Assembly: GCF_009727055.1 (NCBI RefSeq)
Contig: NC_052359.1
Location: forward strand, 19,532,167-19,596,166
DNA length: 64,000 nucleotides
Direction of reading: 5' to 3'
From: Benincasa hispida
Taxonomy: Eukaryota > Streptophyta > Magnoliopsida > Cucurbitales > Cucurbitaceae
The notes under the pieces were generated by a model. It saw only the letters and a list, made by a program, of their open reading frames with translations, was not told the DNA's origin and ran no database searches. The translations under genes were made by a program, and so were the position numbers. Below, piece after piece: positions 34,870-46,976 of this stretch (positions are counted from its first letter, which is position 1; the number at the start of each line of letters is the position of its first letter).

Positions 34870-35330
34870 TTTATAGATATGGGACGACTTTGTAGCTCGA
34901 GGAAGAAAAAAATTGGTGATTATAGAAACATGTTGGTTCCTATCCTTCATGACATGTTTGCAATGTGTGTTTCCATCTGTGCCCATCTAAGCGCTCTCTC
35001 TCTAAAAACAGAATATCACCCTTTTTTCATTGGAGCTATATACCGAATGCGTCACATTCAATCTTTGGTTTAGTATAATGATAGGAGTTTTATTAATCAA
35101 ATAAGAATGAAAAGAAAAACAATCAATAAATTTACGATTCTTTAAGGTTAATGGAGAACTAAAAGGTAAAAGAAATGTAAACGTAGAAGAAATGATGGTC
35201 ATATTCTTAAACATTTTAGCACACCATGTAAAAAATAGGATTATTGGTTTGCTTTTAAAAGGTTTTGAAGAACTACGAGTAAATGCTTCTATGTCAAAAA
35301 TTATTTTGGAAGAAGTTTGAACCAATTTTG
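34870..35330 (+). pseudogene. PIF/Harbinger transposase N-terminal remnant
   Basis: Short readings match the N-terminal domain of plant HARBI1-like nucleases: the strongest is NVEEMMVIFLNILAHHVKNR (35174-35230), in which V-E-E-M-V-x-F-L and H-x-x-K-N-R are the conserved pattern before the DDE nuclease. Upstream, GDYRNMLVPILHDMF-type sequence corresponds to the leading helix. Frames are broken by stops (35073, 35318) and no DDE domain follows. Confidence 0.6.
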
Positions 35331-35836
35331 GAAACTTCAGTGGACCCTAGATGGAATGGTTTAAGGTACTTTGGCGATTTTTAAGATCAAAGTATATTCT
35401 CATCATACATATGAGTATTGCTAATGATTTTGTTCTTTAGGGTTGTTTGGGTGCTTTAATGGTTTAATTCGATCTATACTATCTAACGATTTTCCTATAT
35501 GTGTCTCTCTCATTGATGTATATACATTCCTTTTCTGGTTCCATCATGGTTGCCACAATAAATCTTCATGGAATAGCTCATTCAACCATCATGTAAATAT
35601 ATCCGATGTTGGATCGCTTGCAATCTTGACATTCAGCAAAATCAAAATTGGAGAAACCAAGGGTCTCTATTCGTCTGACCTCTGATACGTGCATGTGATT
35701 TTTAGTTCTCTATAATTATCTCATAACCCTCTTAACCACTTTCCAGTGTTGCATGCCTAAGTCATTTAGATATCTGCCACCACTCCCACTATAAATGATA
35801 TATTGGGTTGAGTACAAACCTGATCATACATTAGAC
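35331..35836. other. Decayed sequence left of the LTR cluster
   Basis: The ORF at 35443-35685 has no recognisable content. From about 35690 the sequence looks like an older LTR that continues at 37846-37949 and 40054-40240 (see findings). Confidence 0.4.
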
Positions 35837-37845
35837 TGTTAAGATCTACTAGCATGCAACAGAAGCAAACAAAATCAATAAGCACTCTAATTATATTTAG
35901 TTTGAGTTCTAAAAACATGCTTAAACAGAAACTTCAGAAGCGGGTTTCTAAACTACATACCTTTGATGAATTCTCCCAATTTCATGCTACTCTTTACGTT
36001 ATTCCAGCTTCAATTCAACAATAAACCACCAAGAGATCTTCTCTACTATTCTCAGCTTTGAATTTGAGTGGTGGAACTCCAAATTGGAGTAAATTTGTGA
36101 AGGAAAAAGAGTGGGTTTTTGTCAAGAAGAAGAACACTGTAGCAAGAACTTTTTCAGCTGCAAAAGAAACTCTTCTCACGTCTACAAATTGAAGAGGTTT
36201 TATATTTAATTTACATGCAAGCACTGAAGTTTAGCAACATTGACACTTCAATCACCTGAAATTCAGTGTGTAAGGTGTGTAATTGAAGAGGAAACACTTC
36301 CTACTTCACAATAGTGGGGTGTTTCCACTTTCTATTTTCAACTTTCTATTTTCCCTTTTATTTGTTTTTAATTTCAATTAATTCAAAATTAATTAAAATC
36401 AAAATCAAAATTTCAAATTCTAAAATTTGAAATAAAGCAAAAAATTAATTTAATTTTAATTAATTAAATATATTTAATTACTTAAATAATAATTTAATAT
36501 CAAATATTAAATTAATCACACACCTAATTTAAAACATGAATCCTATTCATGTAATTAATATTTAAATATTATAAACTCTCCAATTTAGTTTAATTTCAAT
36601 AAATTAAACATTGATTAATTATATCAAATATAATTGTACAAACCCTAATTTTGAATTTGAACTATTCAAATTCAAACTCTAATTTTGATTTGAACATTTT
36701 AAAACTGAAATTCAATTTGAACAATTCAAATTGATATCATTCCAAATTCACTCAATTTATCAATTCAAGGTGTTCATGTTTTACGAGCTAGTTGAGGGAC
36801 CTTATGGACCTACAGATCATGAGCTCCAACGATTTAAGATTAATTGACTAAAATTCTTTAGACCAAATTAATCAGTATTCGTTAACTATCAAGTCACATC
36901 ACTATAGCTCAATAGTTGCACACTTCTCATTGTAGATATATTTGTATCTACTTGATTTAACCTAAATCAGTAAATCAACCCTTCACAGGTTATTCGTAAT
37001 AATGGTTAGGTCAATATGTTGTTTTATCGTCGATATTACATCTTGCTCCTTAAGTTCCACTGATCCTCTAATGAACAATTGGTTTGTGATCCAATCACTA
37101 ACCGGATCTCTCTCAGGCCAATGAGAGGGTGGGGCCCCTTGTTCAAGACATGGATTCAGTATTTAAGGGAATAACCTTTCTCCTATCCTTAAATCGAGTA
37201 GGCGTGAATTCCTTACTGCACCCTATGTCCCCAACTATCTACTCGGTCTTACCCCTGAAATGGGAGACTTATTGAGCCGATGCAGTTGAGCTAACCCTTA
37301 TCTATGCAAATCAAAGGATAATCCGGAATAAACAGAAGTTTGTAGTTAGCTCAGGATTAAGATCGAGTTACCTAGGTCATCTAAGCGAAATAGTCAGTCT
37401 TAAATAGTAAACAACGTTATAAAGTAAGAGTGACTTATTTCTTGGTTCGATCTTACGCAAAACTCATTGCATAGGACGCCCCCAATCTTCATGTCAATAC
37501 ATGAACGAATCAAGATCACTTTGTTTGTAGTACATTACAACAAATTGTAACAAATACAGAGTGGGCCGCATCCGATAATGTTACCAGAATAAGGCACCCA
37601 ACCTTATTCGTATACTATAGATCATTTTTACTATTTACTCGAACCTGATCGACTTTTACGTCTCTATATAAAGTTCAAGTATTCATACAATAGTCATGAA
37701 TCTTAGTTTATTGGATTTAGGCTTTATAAGTACCATTTATAGATTCAATAACAACTTTATTGAAGTAATGTCGAATAACATCTTTATTGATAATAGAATA
37801 TGTTTAACTTTACAAACTGCGAGTTTTAGGACATACAACCCAACA
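35837..37845 (-). repeat. Solo LTR A (copia type), 2,009 bp
   Basis: On - it begins TGTTGGGTTGTATGTCC (37845) and ends GCTAGTAGATCTTAACA (35837). Flanks TAGAC (35832-35836) and TACAC (37846-37850) match at 4 of 5, an aged TSD. No gag or pol is attached. It shares inner blocks with the LTRs at 14044, 37950, 40848 and 61487 (for example the complement of CCTTAAGTTCCACTGATCC). Confidence 0.85.
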
Positions 37846-37949
37846 TACACTTCAAACTTCTTGGCCTATATAAAGGGTTTGAGGCCTCTTGAATCATCAT
37901 CTTCTACACCTAAAAAGAGATATCACAAGTTTCCATCCAGAGATTCTTC
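37846..37949. other. Fragment of an older LTR between two solo LTRs
   Basis: Contains GGCCTATATAAAGGG (TATA-box-like, about 37863-37877) and resumes after the second solo LTR at 40054. The spliced sequence looks like the promoter/R region of an older LTR, ending with AATAAAG at about 40198. Confidence 0.5.
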
Positions 37950-40053
37950 TGAAAAAACTCTTATACAAGAGTACCTATGAGCGGCAGCGGATCTTTCCAA
38001 AACATTGGGATAGAATTTCCACATTTACATTCACACAGACAGATATGCATTAAAACTACTAAATTACTGACATGCTTCAAGATAAATACACAAGAGAACA
38101 AGGAACTTACCGTTGAAGACTTTCTTCTCGAAAAATCTCGCTCTCTCTATGAATGGAAGCTGTCGCTTTCGCTAGAACGTCAGGCTATCGTTCAGTAACA
38201 CCCCGGTTGTCTACCACGTACGGCTTTACACACATAGCAGGAAGATGGGGACGACACCACCACTTGGAGCCCTTAGTATTCTCGGAGTGAGAATCCAAAG
38301 AGTGGGCTCTGTCCAGATTTGGTAGAGGTGAGGAGGAAAAGAGATCGTATACAACGATCAAGCAAGTGGGAGAAGGCAACGTCTATCGTATAGATAGGGT
38401 GCTTGATCGTTTAGGCGAGGTACAAAATCATGTATGAAAAGCTAGGCGATCGTCTATATGATCGTTTAGTAAAACTCGGGCGCTAAGCGATCATTTAGTA
38501 AAATGTAGGCGATCGTTTAGAAGAAGCGCACGTAGGTGAGCGATCGTTTAGTAAAAGCTGCACTATTGTATAAGCTCTTAATTCACTAAGCGATAGAATG
38601 CAAACACCTCGTGAGCTATTAAGCGTGTTCTTTGCCAAATGAAAACAATTTTTATTTTATTCTTCAGTTACGAAAACCGAGTGGAACTTCCCACTATCGT
38701 ATGATTATGGAGCGCCAGGCAATTATCCCATAACTATCCAATGAATGAAATAATAAATATAATCATATTATATTCATAACCTATAGTTTGATATCATATA
38801 TCAACCATAGTGTTTTCTCCTCCACTAGATATAAATCATATTTATATCCAATTTCCTCTAAATTAATGTATCTCATATATAAAGTCAATTATATCATATA
38901 TAATTAACTAGTTCAATCATATCATATATAATCAAACTTCCTCTTGTCAATTTGAACATTTCAAACTGACCTAAAAATTGATTCTCAACTTGTATCCAAG
39001 CTATCGTGAGGGCCTTATGGACCTATGGCTCGAAGCTCCAAGGTACATAAATAGCTGACTAAACTCTTTAGCCACGAGATCCACCATCCGTTAAGTGTTG
39101 GGCATTCCACTAAAGACCGACAACTGAACTCTTCTTACCATAGATATATTTCTGTGTCCATCAGATATAACCAATCATGAGTATGATAAGCCTTCTCAGA
39201 TGCTCGTTAGTACAGCTGGGTCAATTTACTGTTTTGCCCTTGTAGTTACATCTTACTCCTTAAGTATCACTGATCCCTTTAATAAACAATACAACATAGT
39301 CCTACTATGTGTGGACATCTTTCGGACCATGAGAAGGTGTATGGCGCCACATCGTTCAAGCTATGGGATTAGCCCTTAAGGGAGCAATCTATCTACTTAC
39401 CCTTACTTTAGGGAAAGAGTGAATTCCATCTTGTGTAGCTGAGTTCCCAGCTCCCAAATCAGACGAATCCCTAAAGTGGTAGGTTTGAATTGACGACCTG
39501 GCCACTCGCACCCATGCAAATCAAAGGATCGTCCTCCATGGCAGGAGTTCCCAACTCACTCAGGGTTGAGGTCATGTTACCTATGGTCATCCTAGTGCAG
39601 TGAAGTCTTTATCATGAATGACATTATATAAAAAGACGTTAACACTTCATGGTCAGGTCTTATACAAACTCTTTGTATAGACGCCCCCGCTTGCATGTCC
39701 CCACACGAATGATCAGAATCAGACCATCTCTGACAAGTCACCTTATAACCATTCCACAAAGTGGGCCCGCATCCGTAGCGTTACCAGGATAAGGTTTCCC
39801 TCCTATATCCATATACTACAGACCATTTTGGTTATCACTTAAGACATGATTCACTTGTATGTCACCACATACATGCTTAAGTTACATAATGACTACCAGG
39901 GATTTTAGTTTATTGGTTTATGGTAAAGCAAATAAAACATCCAATGTGCAAAGTCAAGAAGTGAAATAAATATCATATATTATACATCACAAGTGTTCGT
40001 ACAAACTGCTTACAAACTAGAGGACACGAAACTTTAGGGCATCATCCCCAACA
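37950..40053 (-). repeat. Solo LTR B (copia type), 2,104 bp, perfect TSD
   Basis: On - it begins TGTTGGGGATGATGCCC (40053) and ends GAGTTTTTTCA (37950). TCTTC flanks both sides (37945-37949 and 40054-40058). No internal retroelement DNA is attached. It contains GATCGTTTAG repeats at 38395-38555. The perfect TSD suggests it is younger than LTR A. Confidence 0.88.
38395..38555. repeat. GCGATCGTTTAGTAAAA repeat array inside solo LTR B
   Basis: At least six imperfect copies of GATCGTTTAG (about 38405, 38460, 38488 as GATCATTTAG, 38510, 38541) with variable spacing, several extended to GGCGATCGTTTAGTAAAA. Not present in the other LTRs of the window. Confidence 0.75.
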
Positions 40054-40847
40054 TCTTCAACCACAAAAGTTCCTCCAAAGAACCATAGATCTAAGTCATC
40101 CCTACCCTGTGAGAGCATGTTCTAACGATCCTAAATTTTATTCTAAGTCTAGGGATGTTATTTCTAAATTTTACTCTTTTGTAATCTTTATTCTATTAAT
40201 AAAGAAATCATGCCTAATGAAAAGAAACAATGAAACAGAGCCTTTTAGGTAAAATAAATGCTTTATATTGATGAAATAATTTCTTGCAAATTCTAACTAA
40301 CCAAAATATGTGGAAGCTTTTAAAAGTCAATTAGTAAAATAAAAAAAAAAAAAGAAAAAAAGAAAAGAGTAATCAAATTAAAAATCTTGGAGACATCAAT
40401 GGTTCCTCTCAAGCATTCTTTTCAGCATCACCTTGGCCTATGTATTGATTTTCATAACCTAAAAAATTTGCAAGGTAGTCAATACACAACAATACTGTTA
40501 GATAGCTCACACCTAAAAAGCTATCATACAATACATGAGACAAGTAAATAAGTATAATATCAAATCATGGAGTCATGCAAAAACAAGAATAACCAAAAGA
40601 TGATTTGATATACTTTCTAATGCATCATGCAAAATATAGACCATGATTACCATATAGTCATGAGATAACATATAAATGAACAGGTCTGCTTCAATGAAAC
40701 TTGAAGTCGATCTTATTTGACCTACGATAATGCATCAACAAAGTCACAATCTATCCACAACAAAAATTAAGATAATATCCATTCCATATTCAAGCTTCAA
40801 CTTGAATATGTGTAAGCCGCATCAATGCATTTACAGGATATTTGGTA
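40054..40847. other. Older LTR-like DNA between inverted LTRs
   Basis: Continuation of the older LTR to about 40240 (with AATAAAG), then sequence with TTGCAAGGTAGTCAATACAC and a GCTTACACC-like stretch, probably from another retroelement. An A-rich tract lies at 40340-40366. No coding motif. Confidence 0.4.
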
Positions 40848-42235
40848 TGTTGGGGTTGATGCCCTAAATCTCATAGGGTCCTGTAGTTTTTAAACACTTG
40901 TATGAACAAACACTTTGTGATTTATAATATATGATATTTTATTCACTTCATTCTATGAAATATGAGATATTTTAGTTGCATTAAGCACAAATCAATAAAC
41001 TAAGATCCATGGTTATCGTTGTAACTTAAGCATGTATGTAGAGACATACAAGTGGATCGTGCTTTAAAGATAACCTAGATTCTCTGTAGTATATGGATAA
41101 ATGAGGGATACCTTATCCTGGTGACACTACGAATGTAGCCCGCTGGATCTGATCTTGATCATTCATGTATTAGACATGCGAGCGGGGATATTCTATATAA
41201 AGGAGTTTATATAAGATCGAACCACGAAATGTTTAGTCTTGTTGTATAACGACGTTCATAATTGAGACTTTCATTTCACTAAGATGACTATAGGTAACAT
41301 GAGCTTAATCCTGAGTGAGTTGTGAACTCCTGCCTATAAGGGCGGTGTCTTGATTTATATAGGTGAGAGTGGTCAGATCGCCAACTCAACAAGCCTACCA
41401 TTTTGGGGATTCGTCTGATTGGGGAGATGGGAACTTAGCTACACAAGATGGAATTCACTCCTTCCTCGAATTAGGGGTAAGCAGATAAATTGCTCCCTTA
41501 AGGGCTGATTCCAGGACTTGAACAATGTGGCATCACACCTTCTCTTGGCCCGAGAAGGATTTAGTCATAGTAGGACTATGATCTATTGTTCATTAGAGGA
41601 ATCAGTGGTACTTAAGGAGTTAGATGTAACTACAGGGGAATAACGGTAATTTGGTCTAGCTGTACTTACGAGCGATTTGTGAAGGGTTATCGTACTGTTA
41701 ATTTGTTATATCCAATGGACACATAAATATATCTATAGTGCAACGAGTACAACTGTCAGTCTTTGGTAGAAAGCCCGACGGTTAATGCATGGTGGATATC
41801 GTGACTAAAGAGTTTAGTCAGTTATTCACATATCGTTGGAGCTTCAAGCTACAAGCCCATAAGATCCCCTTAGTAGCTCAATGGATTCAAATTGAGAATC
41901 AGTTTTTGGGTTATTTTAAAATGTTCAAATTAACAAGAAGAAATTTGATTATATATGATATAATTAAATCAAATCAATTATATATGATATAATAGTTATG
42001 ATGTATTTGATATATTATTGTTTGACTGGAGGAATTAATATAAATATGATTTATATTAAATGCCATAAAATAAGAAAAGAATTATGGTCTAAATGTTGCA
42101 TATGATGCAATATTAAAACTATAGGTTATAAATATAATATGATAAGTTAGTTATTGTATTTATTTATAATTTATTATTATATGATAAGTTAGTTATTCTC
42201 ATTAAGTTTGTTCTTTTTTTTTTTTCAGTAACTTT
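40848..42235 (+). repeat. LTR C (copia type), + strand, fused to a gag leader
   Basis: Begins TGTTGGGGTTGATGCCCTAA and is clearly homologous over its length to solo LTR B in inverted orientation. It shows about 1.39 kb instead of about 2 kb and passes directly into a pyrimidine run plus CAG (42210-42227) and a gag start codon, with no LTR 3' terminus or primer-binding site. The 3' part of the LTR and the PBS have been deleted. Confidence 0.75.
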
Positions 42236-42240
42236 TAAAA

Positions 42241-42510
42241 TGGCTACCGTTGCTCTTGCACTTTTAGCCGTTGATAAACTGATTGGCAAGAACTACGCTA
42301 GTTGAAAAAACACGATAAACACGATACTTATCATCGATGACCTAAGGTTCATCCTTATGGAGGATTGTCCTCTTATTCCACATCCTAACGCCGCTCGAAA
42401 TGTTTGAGAGGCATACGAGTGTTGGACACGGGCGAATGAGAAGGCCTGAGCGTATATCTTGGCCAACCTTAATGACGTTTTGGTCAAGATGAGGTGGTTT
42501 TGGATCAAAC
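42241..42510 (+). pseudogene. Copia gag N-terminal fragment
   Basis: The reading MATVALALLAVDKLIGKNYA, a stop, then TINTILIIDDLRFILMEDCP and AYECWTRANEKA corresponds to the gag N-terminus of the copia element at the left end of the window. Three in-frame stops are present. It is cut off by the CACTA element at 42511. Confidence 0.8.
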
Positions 42511-44496
42511 CACTACTACGTAAGGCGCGTTGTTAATTTTTTGTGTAAGGGGTCACAGTTAGTCTCATGTTCTATCTTATTTAATTTATGTATTAAGGTT
42601 ACAACTATTAGTTATGATAATTTTTAACTTGTTTAATTTGTATTGTTATATTTATATCATAGGAGAAGGAAGTTATTAGTGCACCAACCATACATGAGGA
42701 AGAGAAGAAGGTGAAGGAGATGGAAGCTATTAGTGTACAACCGATCTTGAAGGTGAATTGTATTATGAGGTAAATTTATGAGGTAAATTTACTATTAGTT
42801 ACTTATAAAATTATAACTTAGTGGTTTTAGGAGAAAGTTTCAGAGAATGCGGGAAAGGATGAAGAAGTGATTGCTATTAGTGTACCACCGATCTTGAAGG
42901 TGAATTGTATAAGTCTCATGTTCTTCTATCTTATTTAGAAATGAACATGTGATCGAGTTTTGTAGCATGCAAAAAGTGAAGACTTTATCAATGGTGGCTT
43001 ATATCACGTAAGTAAATGTTATTTGTTTATGATATATTATCACTTTATTAACTAGTAGTAAGTTAATGTGTTCGATCTATTATTGTAGATACCTACACTC
43101 GTTCATTGTTGATTCAAATAAAGGGTTGAAGTATATTTTTTAGAGCTCGGAACCTTTGTAGTAGATTAATGACTTCTGAACACAGTCATTTACTATAACC
43201 TTCATGTTCCATACTAATTAGTTGTGTATTTTATTTAGTGATCATTCTGAATATTATACTATACTCTTTGATGAATGTAGGGCAATGACCATTTTTCAGT
43301 CTAAAAAAAGTTTCAAAAGACTCGAAAAACCACATTCTGAAAAATGGTAAAGGTAAGTATAAGAGCACTGAAAAAGTTAATAGAATGATTATTTAATACA
43401 TTTGTATGATATGTGTATTAATTATTGGCTTTGTATTGTAGTGTCTTTTACAAGTGGGAACTATCGAATGTGGGTATTACGTTATGAGATATATGCGAGA
43501 AATCATGACTAAAGAGAAGAATATTATCACAGATACGATATATCTTTATACTACTTATATATATTGTAACATTATAGATAGTGTAAATAGTAAATAAATA
43601 TATATACTTCACTTTCTATGTTTTATAGATTGATATGAGGAGCTCGTACTCGCAACTTGAATTGGATGAAGTACGTGTGGAATGAGGTGAATATTTAGGT
43701 CGCTATATCTGATGGACTTCTTATAAATTTTGTGTATGTGGCACATGAGAATGCCCAAAAACTTTTTTTGTGTAAATGTATTGTTCAGCCATTATAGGTT
43801 ATATACTTCAAAGAAATGTGTGGTGGAAGATAGAATTTTAGTCTTCTGATTTTTGAAAAACATAGCACATATAGATTAGTCTTACAATTTTGGAATTATC
43901 ATATATAGGGGTGGGTTGATAGAGTATATACTATTGTACAATTGGTCTTGTAAATTTTAAAATCGTTCATATAGACATGAGTAATAGAAGAATTGAATTG
44001 TTTATTTTAGTATTCTGAATTGTTACGTTGGATATATTGGACTGATATGTAGACCTGAAATATGTGCAACTGTTTATTTTAGTTGATGAAATTTCTTATT
44101 GGAACAAATGTCATGCAGGAAATGAGAAATGGAAATTAAATTCGAATGTTTCATTTGGGAAAAAAAAACATAGATGACATTGGAAATGTGTCAAGACTTA
44201 GATTACTTAATCATTATTTCATGTCAAGATAAAAATATATTTGACAAATAAAAAATGTCAAGAATAATCACAATAATAAGTGTTAAGAATTAATACACTT
44301 GACATGTCATTATTATCAAGTGCATTATATTTCTTGACACGGAAATTGTGTCAAGAATTATTTCTCTTGACGTTTTTACAGTATGAAGTTATAACATTAT
44401 ACTTGACAGTCGAATAGACGACACTTTTATTAGCTTCAAGTATACCCTCTACTTGACATTGGAAAAACGTCAAGTAATCCAATTTCTGTAGTAGTG
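42511..44496 (+). mobile_element. Deleted CACTA transposon, both ends present, 1,986 bp
   Basis: Starts CACTACTACGTAAGG (42511) and ends CTGTAGTAGTG (44496). The right end carries CTTGACA/TGTCAAG subterminal repeats (about 44180-44480). Inside are only fragments of the ULP1 region, so it is a non-autonomous derivative of the family at 15668-23542. Neighbouring triplets are AAC (left) and ACA (right), not a matching 3-bp TSD. A repeat of GATCTTGAAGGTGAATTGTA occurs near 42743 and 42892. Confidence 0.85.
43440..43685 (+). pseudogene. ULP1-type protease C-terminal fragment in CACTA element
   Basis: LLQVGTIECGYYVMRYMREI (about 43443-43505) holds the catalytic Cys in frame, followed after an intron-like gap by IDMRSSYSQLELDEVRVE and a stop (about 43629-43685). 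The His/Asp half is absent, so no active protease can be made. It is the counterpart of 22375-22606. Confidence 0.8.
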
Positions 44497-45366
44497 ACAA
44501 TTCCTAGTCATGTGTCCAAGTTTATTACAATTAAAGCAAAGAAACTATACCATTTCTCCTGAAAGGGGGTTTTTGCTCTTTTTTTTTGTTGGTTCTGGTT
44601 GCTGGAGCCATAGTTCTGACCTTTCCTCTTTGTCCCCTTTGATTTGGTCTCCTTGGTACGACGTTCACCTTTTCCCTCTGGTCCTACTTCCGGGCTTCTT
44701 CCTCAATCCTTAGCCAGGTGATAAGACTCTCCAAGGAGAACTCCTTGGTCTTATGCCTCAAAGTGTTCTTAAAATCCTTCCACAAAGGGGGCAGTTTATC
44801 AATAATAACAACAACTTGGAATTGTTCGTCTAAAGGCATACCTTCAGTAATTATATGGGCTATCTTCTACAGTTCATGAGTCTGGGCCTCCACAGATTTG
44901 TCATCCATTATCTGGAACTTAAGATAACGACTGATAGCATATTTCTTTGACCCGGCCTCTTCGGTGTCGTACTTCTTTTACAGGCATCCCAGACCTTCTT
45001 CGCTGTCTTCATTGTGTTATAGTAGTCATACAGATCATCAGTAAAATTATTTAATATAACGTTCTTACATAGAAAATCTTTCTCCTCACAGTCAGCAGCT
45101 TCTTTTATCTGTAGTTCAGGTTGTTCTTCTAAAGGGACGATGAGCTTATCTTTGGTACACGTGTCGGCAACTTTCTTGACGGTAAGAAAGAACATCATCT
45201 TTTGCATCCACCGTTTGAAGTTTTCTCCTTCGAACTGAAATGGACGAATGAGGTCGGATGTCGTAATGTCGTTGTTGCTAGTGAGGGCTATTAGTGACAT
45301 GGCAGGATACGTCTTAAAATTTTTGTCAACTGCAAGACCCCCAGACAATGAACAGGACAGCAACAA
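44497..45366 (-). pseudogene. Copia gag (UBN2-type) with zinc knuckle, broken
   Basis: On the - strand 45366-44908 reads TTSDLIRPFQFEGENFKRWM, FFLTVKKVADTC, CKNVILNNFTDDLYDYY and KTAKKVWDACK, the capsid-like gag of a second copia lineage. After frameshifts the reading continues to the zinc knuckle CFNCNKLGHMTRNC at about 44540-44499, directly beside the CACTA end. Protease and downstream parts are missing. Confidence 0.85.
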
Positions 45367-46976
45367 GCGGTCAAGTCATGACGGTCGAGCAAAGAACAGG
45401 ACCTGTAAAACAAAAGCTCGTTATAGGCTGAGTCGCGGAGCTCTCTCTCTTTAAGACGTTTCGCGACTCTACCCAAAAGTGCAAGCAGGTCAGGAATACT
45501 GCCACATCGTCCTTAGGATAAAACAACCCAAAAAGAAAATTCAATAAAAAATGCACTGTTATCGACCGAAACACACACCTTTTTGACTGAATGCTTGGAA
45601 ACGAAAGCCGAAAAAGGAAGTACGCAGAGGAGAGTGAGGGAAGAAAGTGTAAGAATTGTGAATGGTGTGTTTGAGCAAGCTGGAATATGCGGATTTTTTT
45701 TTATTATTAAATAAAAAATAAAATTTTTATTAAAGAAAAATAATCACACACGCGTGCCACGCTGGATCGGACCCACATTTGTCTACTTCCTCACTCCCTC
45801 CAAATTGGGTACCCTTGGGGCCCAAACTCATAACCTAAGGTTAGAGTACAAAAGGGAGACTTCCTTTTCAAAATTCTCCAACGTGGGATTCTCTAATCAA
45901 AGATTGGTTTTTTTTAAAAAAAAAAATAAAATTTCACCCAATATTTCATTAATTTAATATTAGGCATATGAGAATATTTGGTAATATGAAAGGTAAACAT
46001 TGGAATACTTATTCAAGCTATGTCTGTGGTTAAATTTGTACATTTAATAAATTTTAGATACAAATTAATTCCTTTTCCTTCAAACTTTTCAAAGTAATTA
46101 GTATATTGAGAACTAATCAATTAGTTGTTTTAAGTTTATAAGAATGTTGAAAATAATTCACTGAGATTAAACAAATTAAGTATTTTAATAAACTAAAATA
46201 TTGGTTTAAATGCTAATGAGATTATACTTAATTTAATTTTTTTTAATCGATAAAAGTGAATCTATACAATTATAACAATTGATAATGCTAAGAGAGTAGT
46301 TAATTTCACTTTTACAAAGTTGTCAATTCATTGTTTAGGTATTAACATAAAGTTTGTACTCTAGAATATTTTCACACTAAAAACAAAGTAATAAATTTTA
46401 AAACAGAGTAATGGTTTTTTTTTCCTTTGCAAAGTTATTGTAACTAAAGTGTGGAGTGAGAGAATCAAATCTCTGACCTCCAAATCGATAGTACAAACAT
46501 TGAGTTACGCTCATGGAGGCAGATTGAATTTTTTAGGAACAAACTAAACCAATTATTTATTGCTCACTTACCCAAGTCAACTGTTTTTTTATATATGACA
46601 TTTATAATAACTTAAAAATAAATTGGATAAATTAAACAAAAGACCTTGATAATTTATTAACTATCATCGAACCCGGATAAGACTTCTGTTTTAAATCTTA
46701 GACATCTGATAGTTTCAACATGTTTTGTCCTTACTCACATGTTTGTTAGAAAATTTTCTAAGAGATCATCGAATATAAAATTACTTCAATCTAAGCATGT
46801 TTAACTTTGGACTTGTTATTAAACAAAAAAAAAAAAAAAAAGAAGCATAAACTATTAACAATTGAGGTAAATGGACTACAAATCGAACCCCACCCTTTAA
46901 TAAAATTAAAAAATTTACGTTTTATTTTTTATTTTTTGGGCTTTTAAATATTTTGAAAAAATTTATAGTTTTAATC
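45367..46976. other. Intergenic; copia leader-like DNA then AT-rich
   Basis: 45370-45860 is GC-richer and probably the leader/LTR side of the copia element (- strand). I could not place LTR ends. From 45.9 kb the DNA is AT-rich without genes, with a SINE at 46455-46513. Confidence 0.45.
46455..46513 (-). repeat. tRNA-derived SINE head
   Basis: On -, box A GAGCGTAACTCAATGT (46513-46498) and box B-like AGATTTGATTCTC (46472-46460), with a T-rich run at 46412-46424 on + as the likely A tail. Confidence 0.6.

Noticed and set aside
41789..41992. 67-residue + strand ORF
   Set aside because: Inside LTR C; the homologous place in other LTRs is not open.
44497..45366. Possibility of a functional domesticated gag gene
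   Set aside because: Frameshifts between the capsid-like part and the zinc knuckle, and truncation at the CACTA end.
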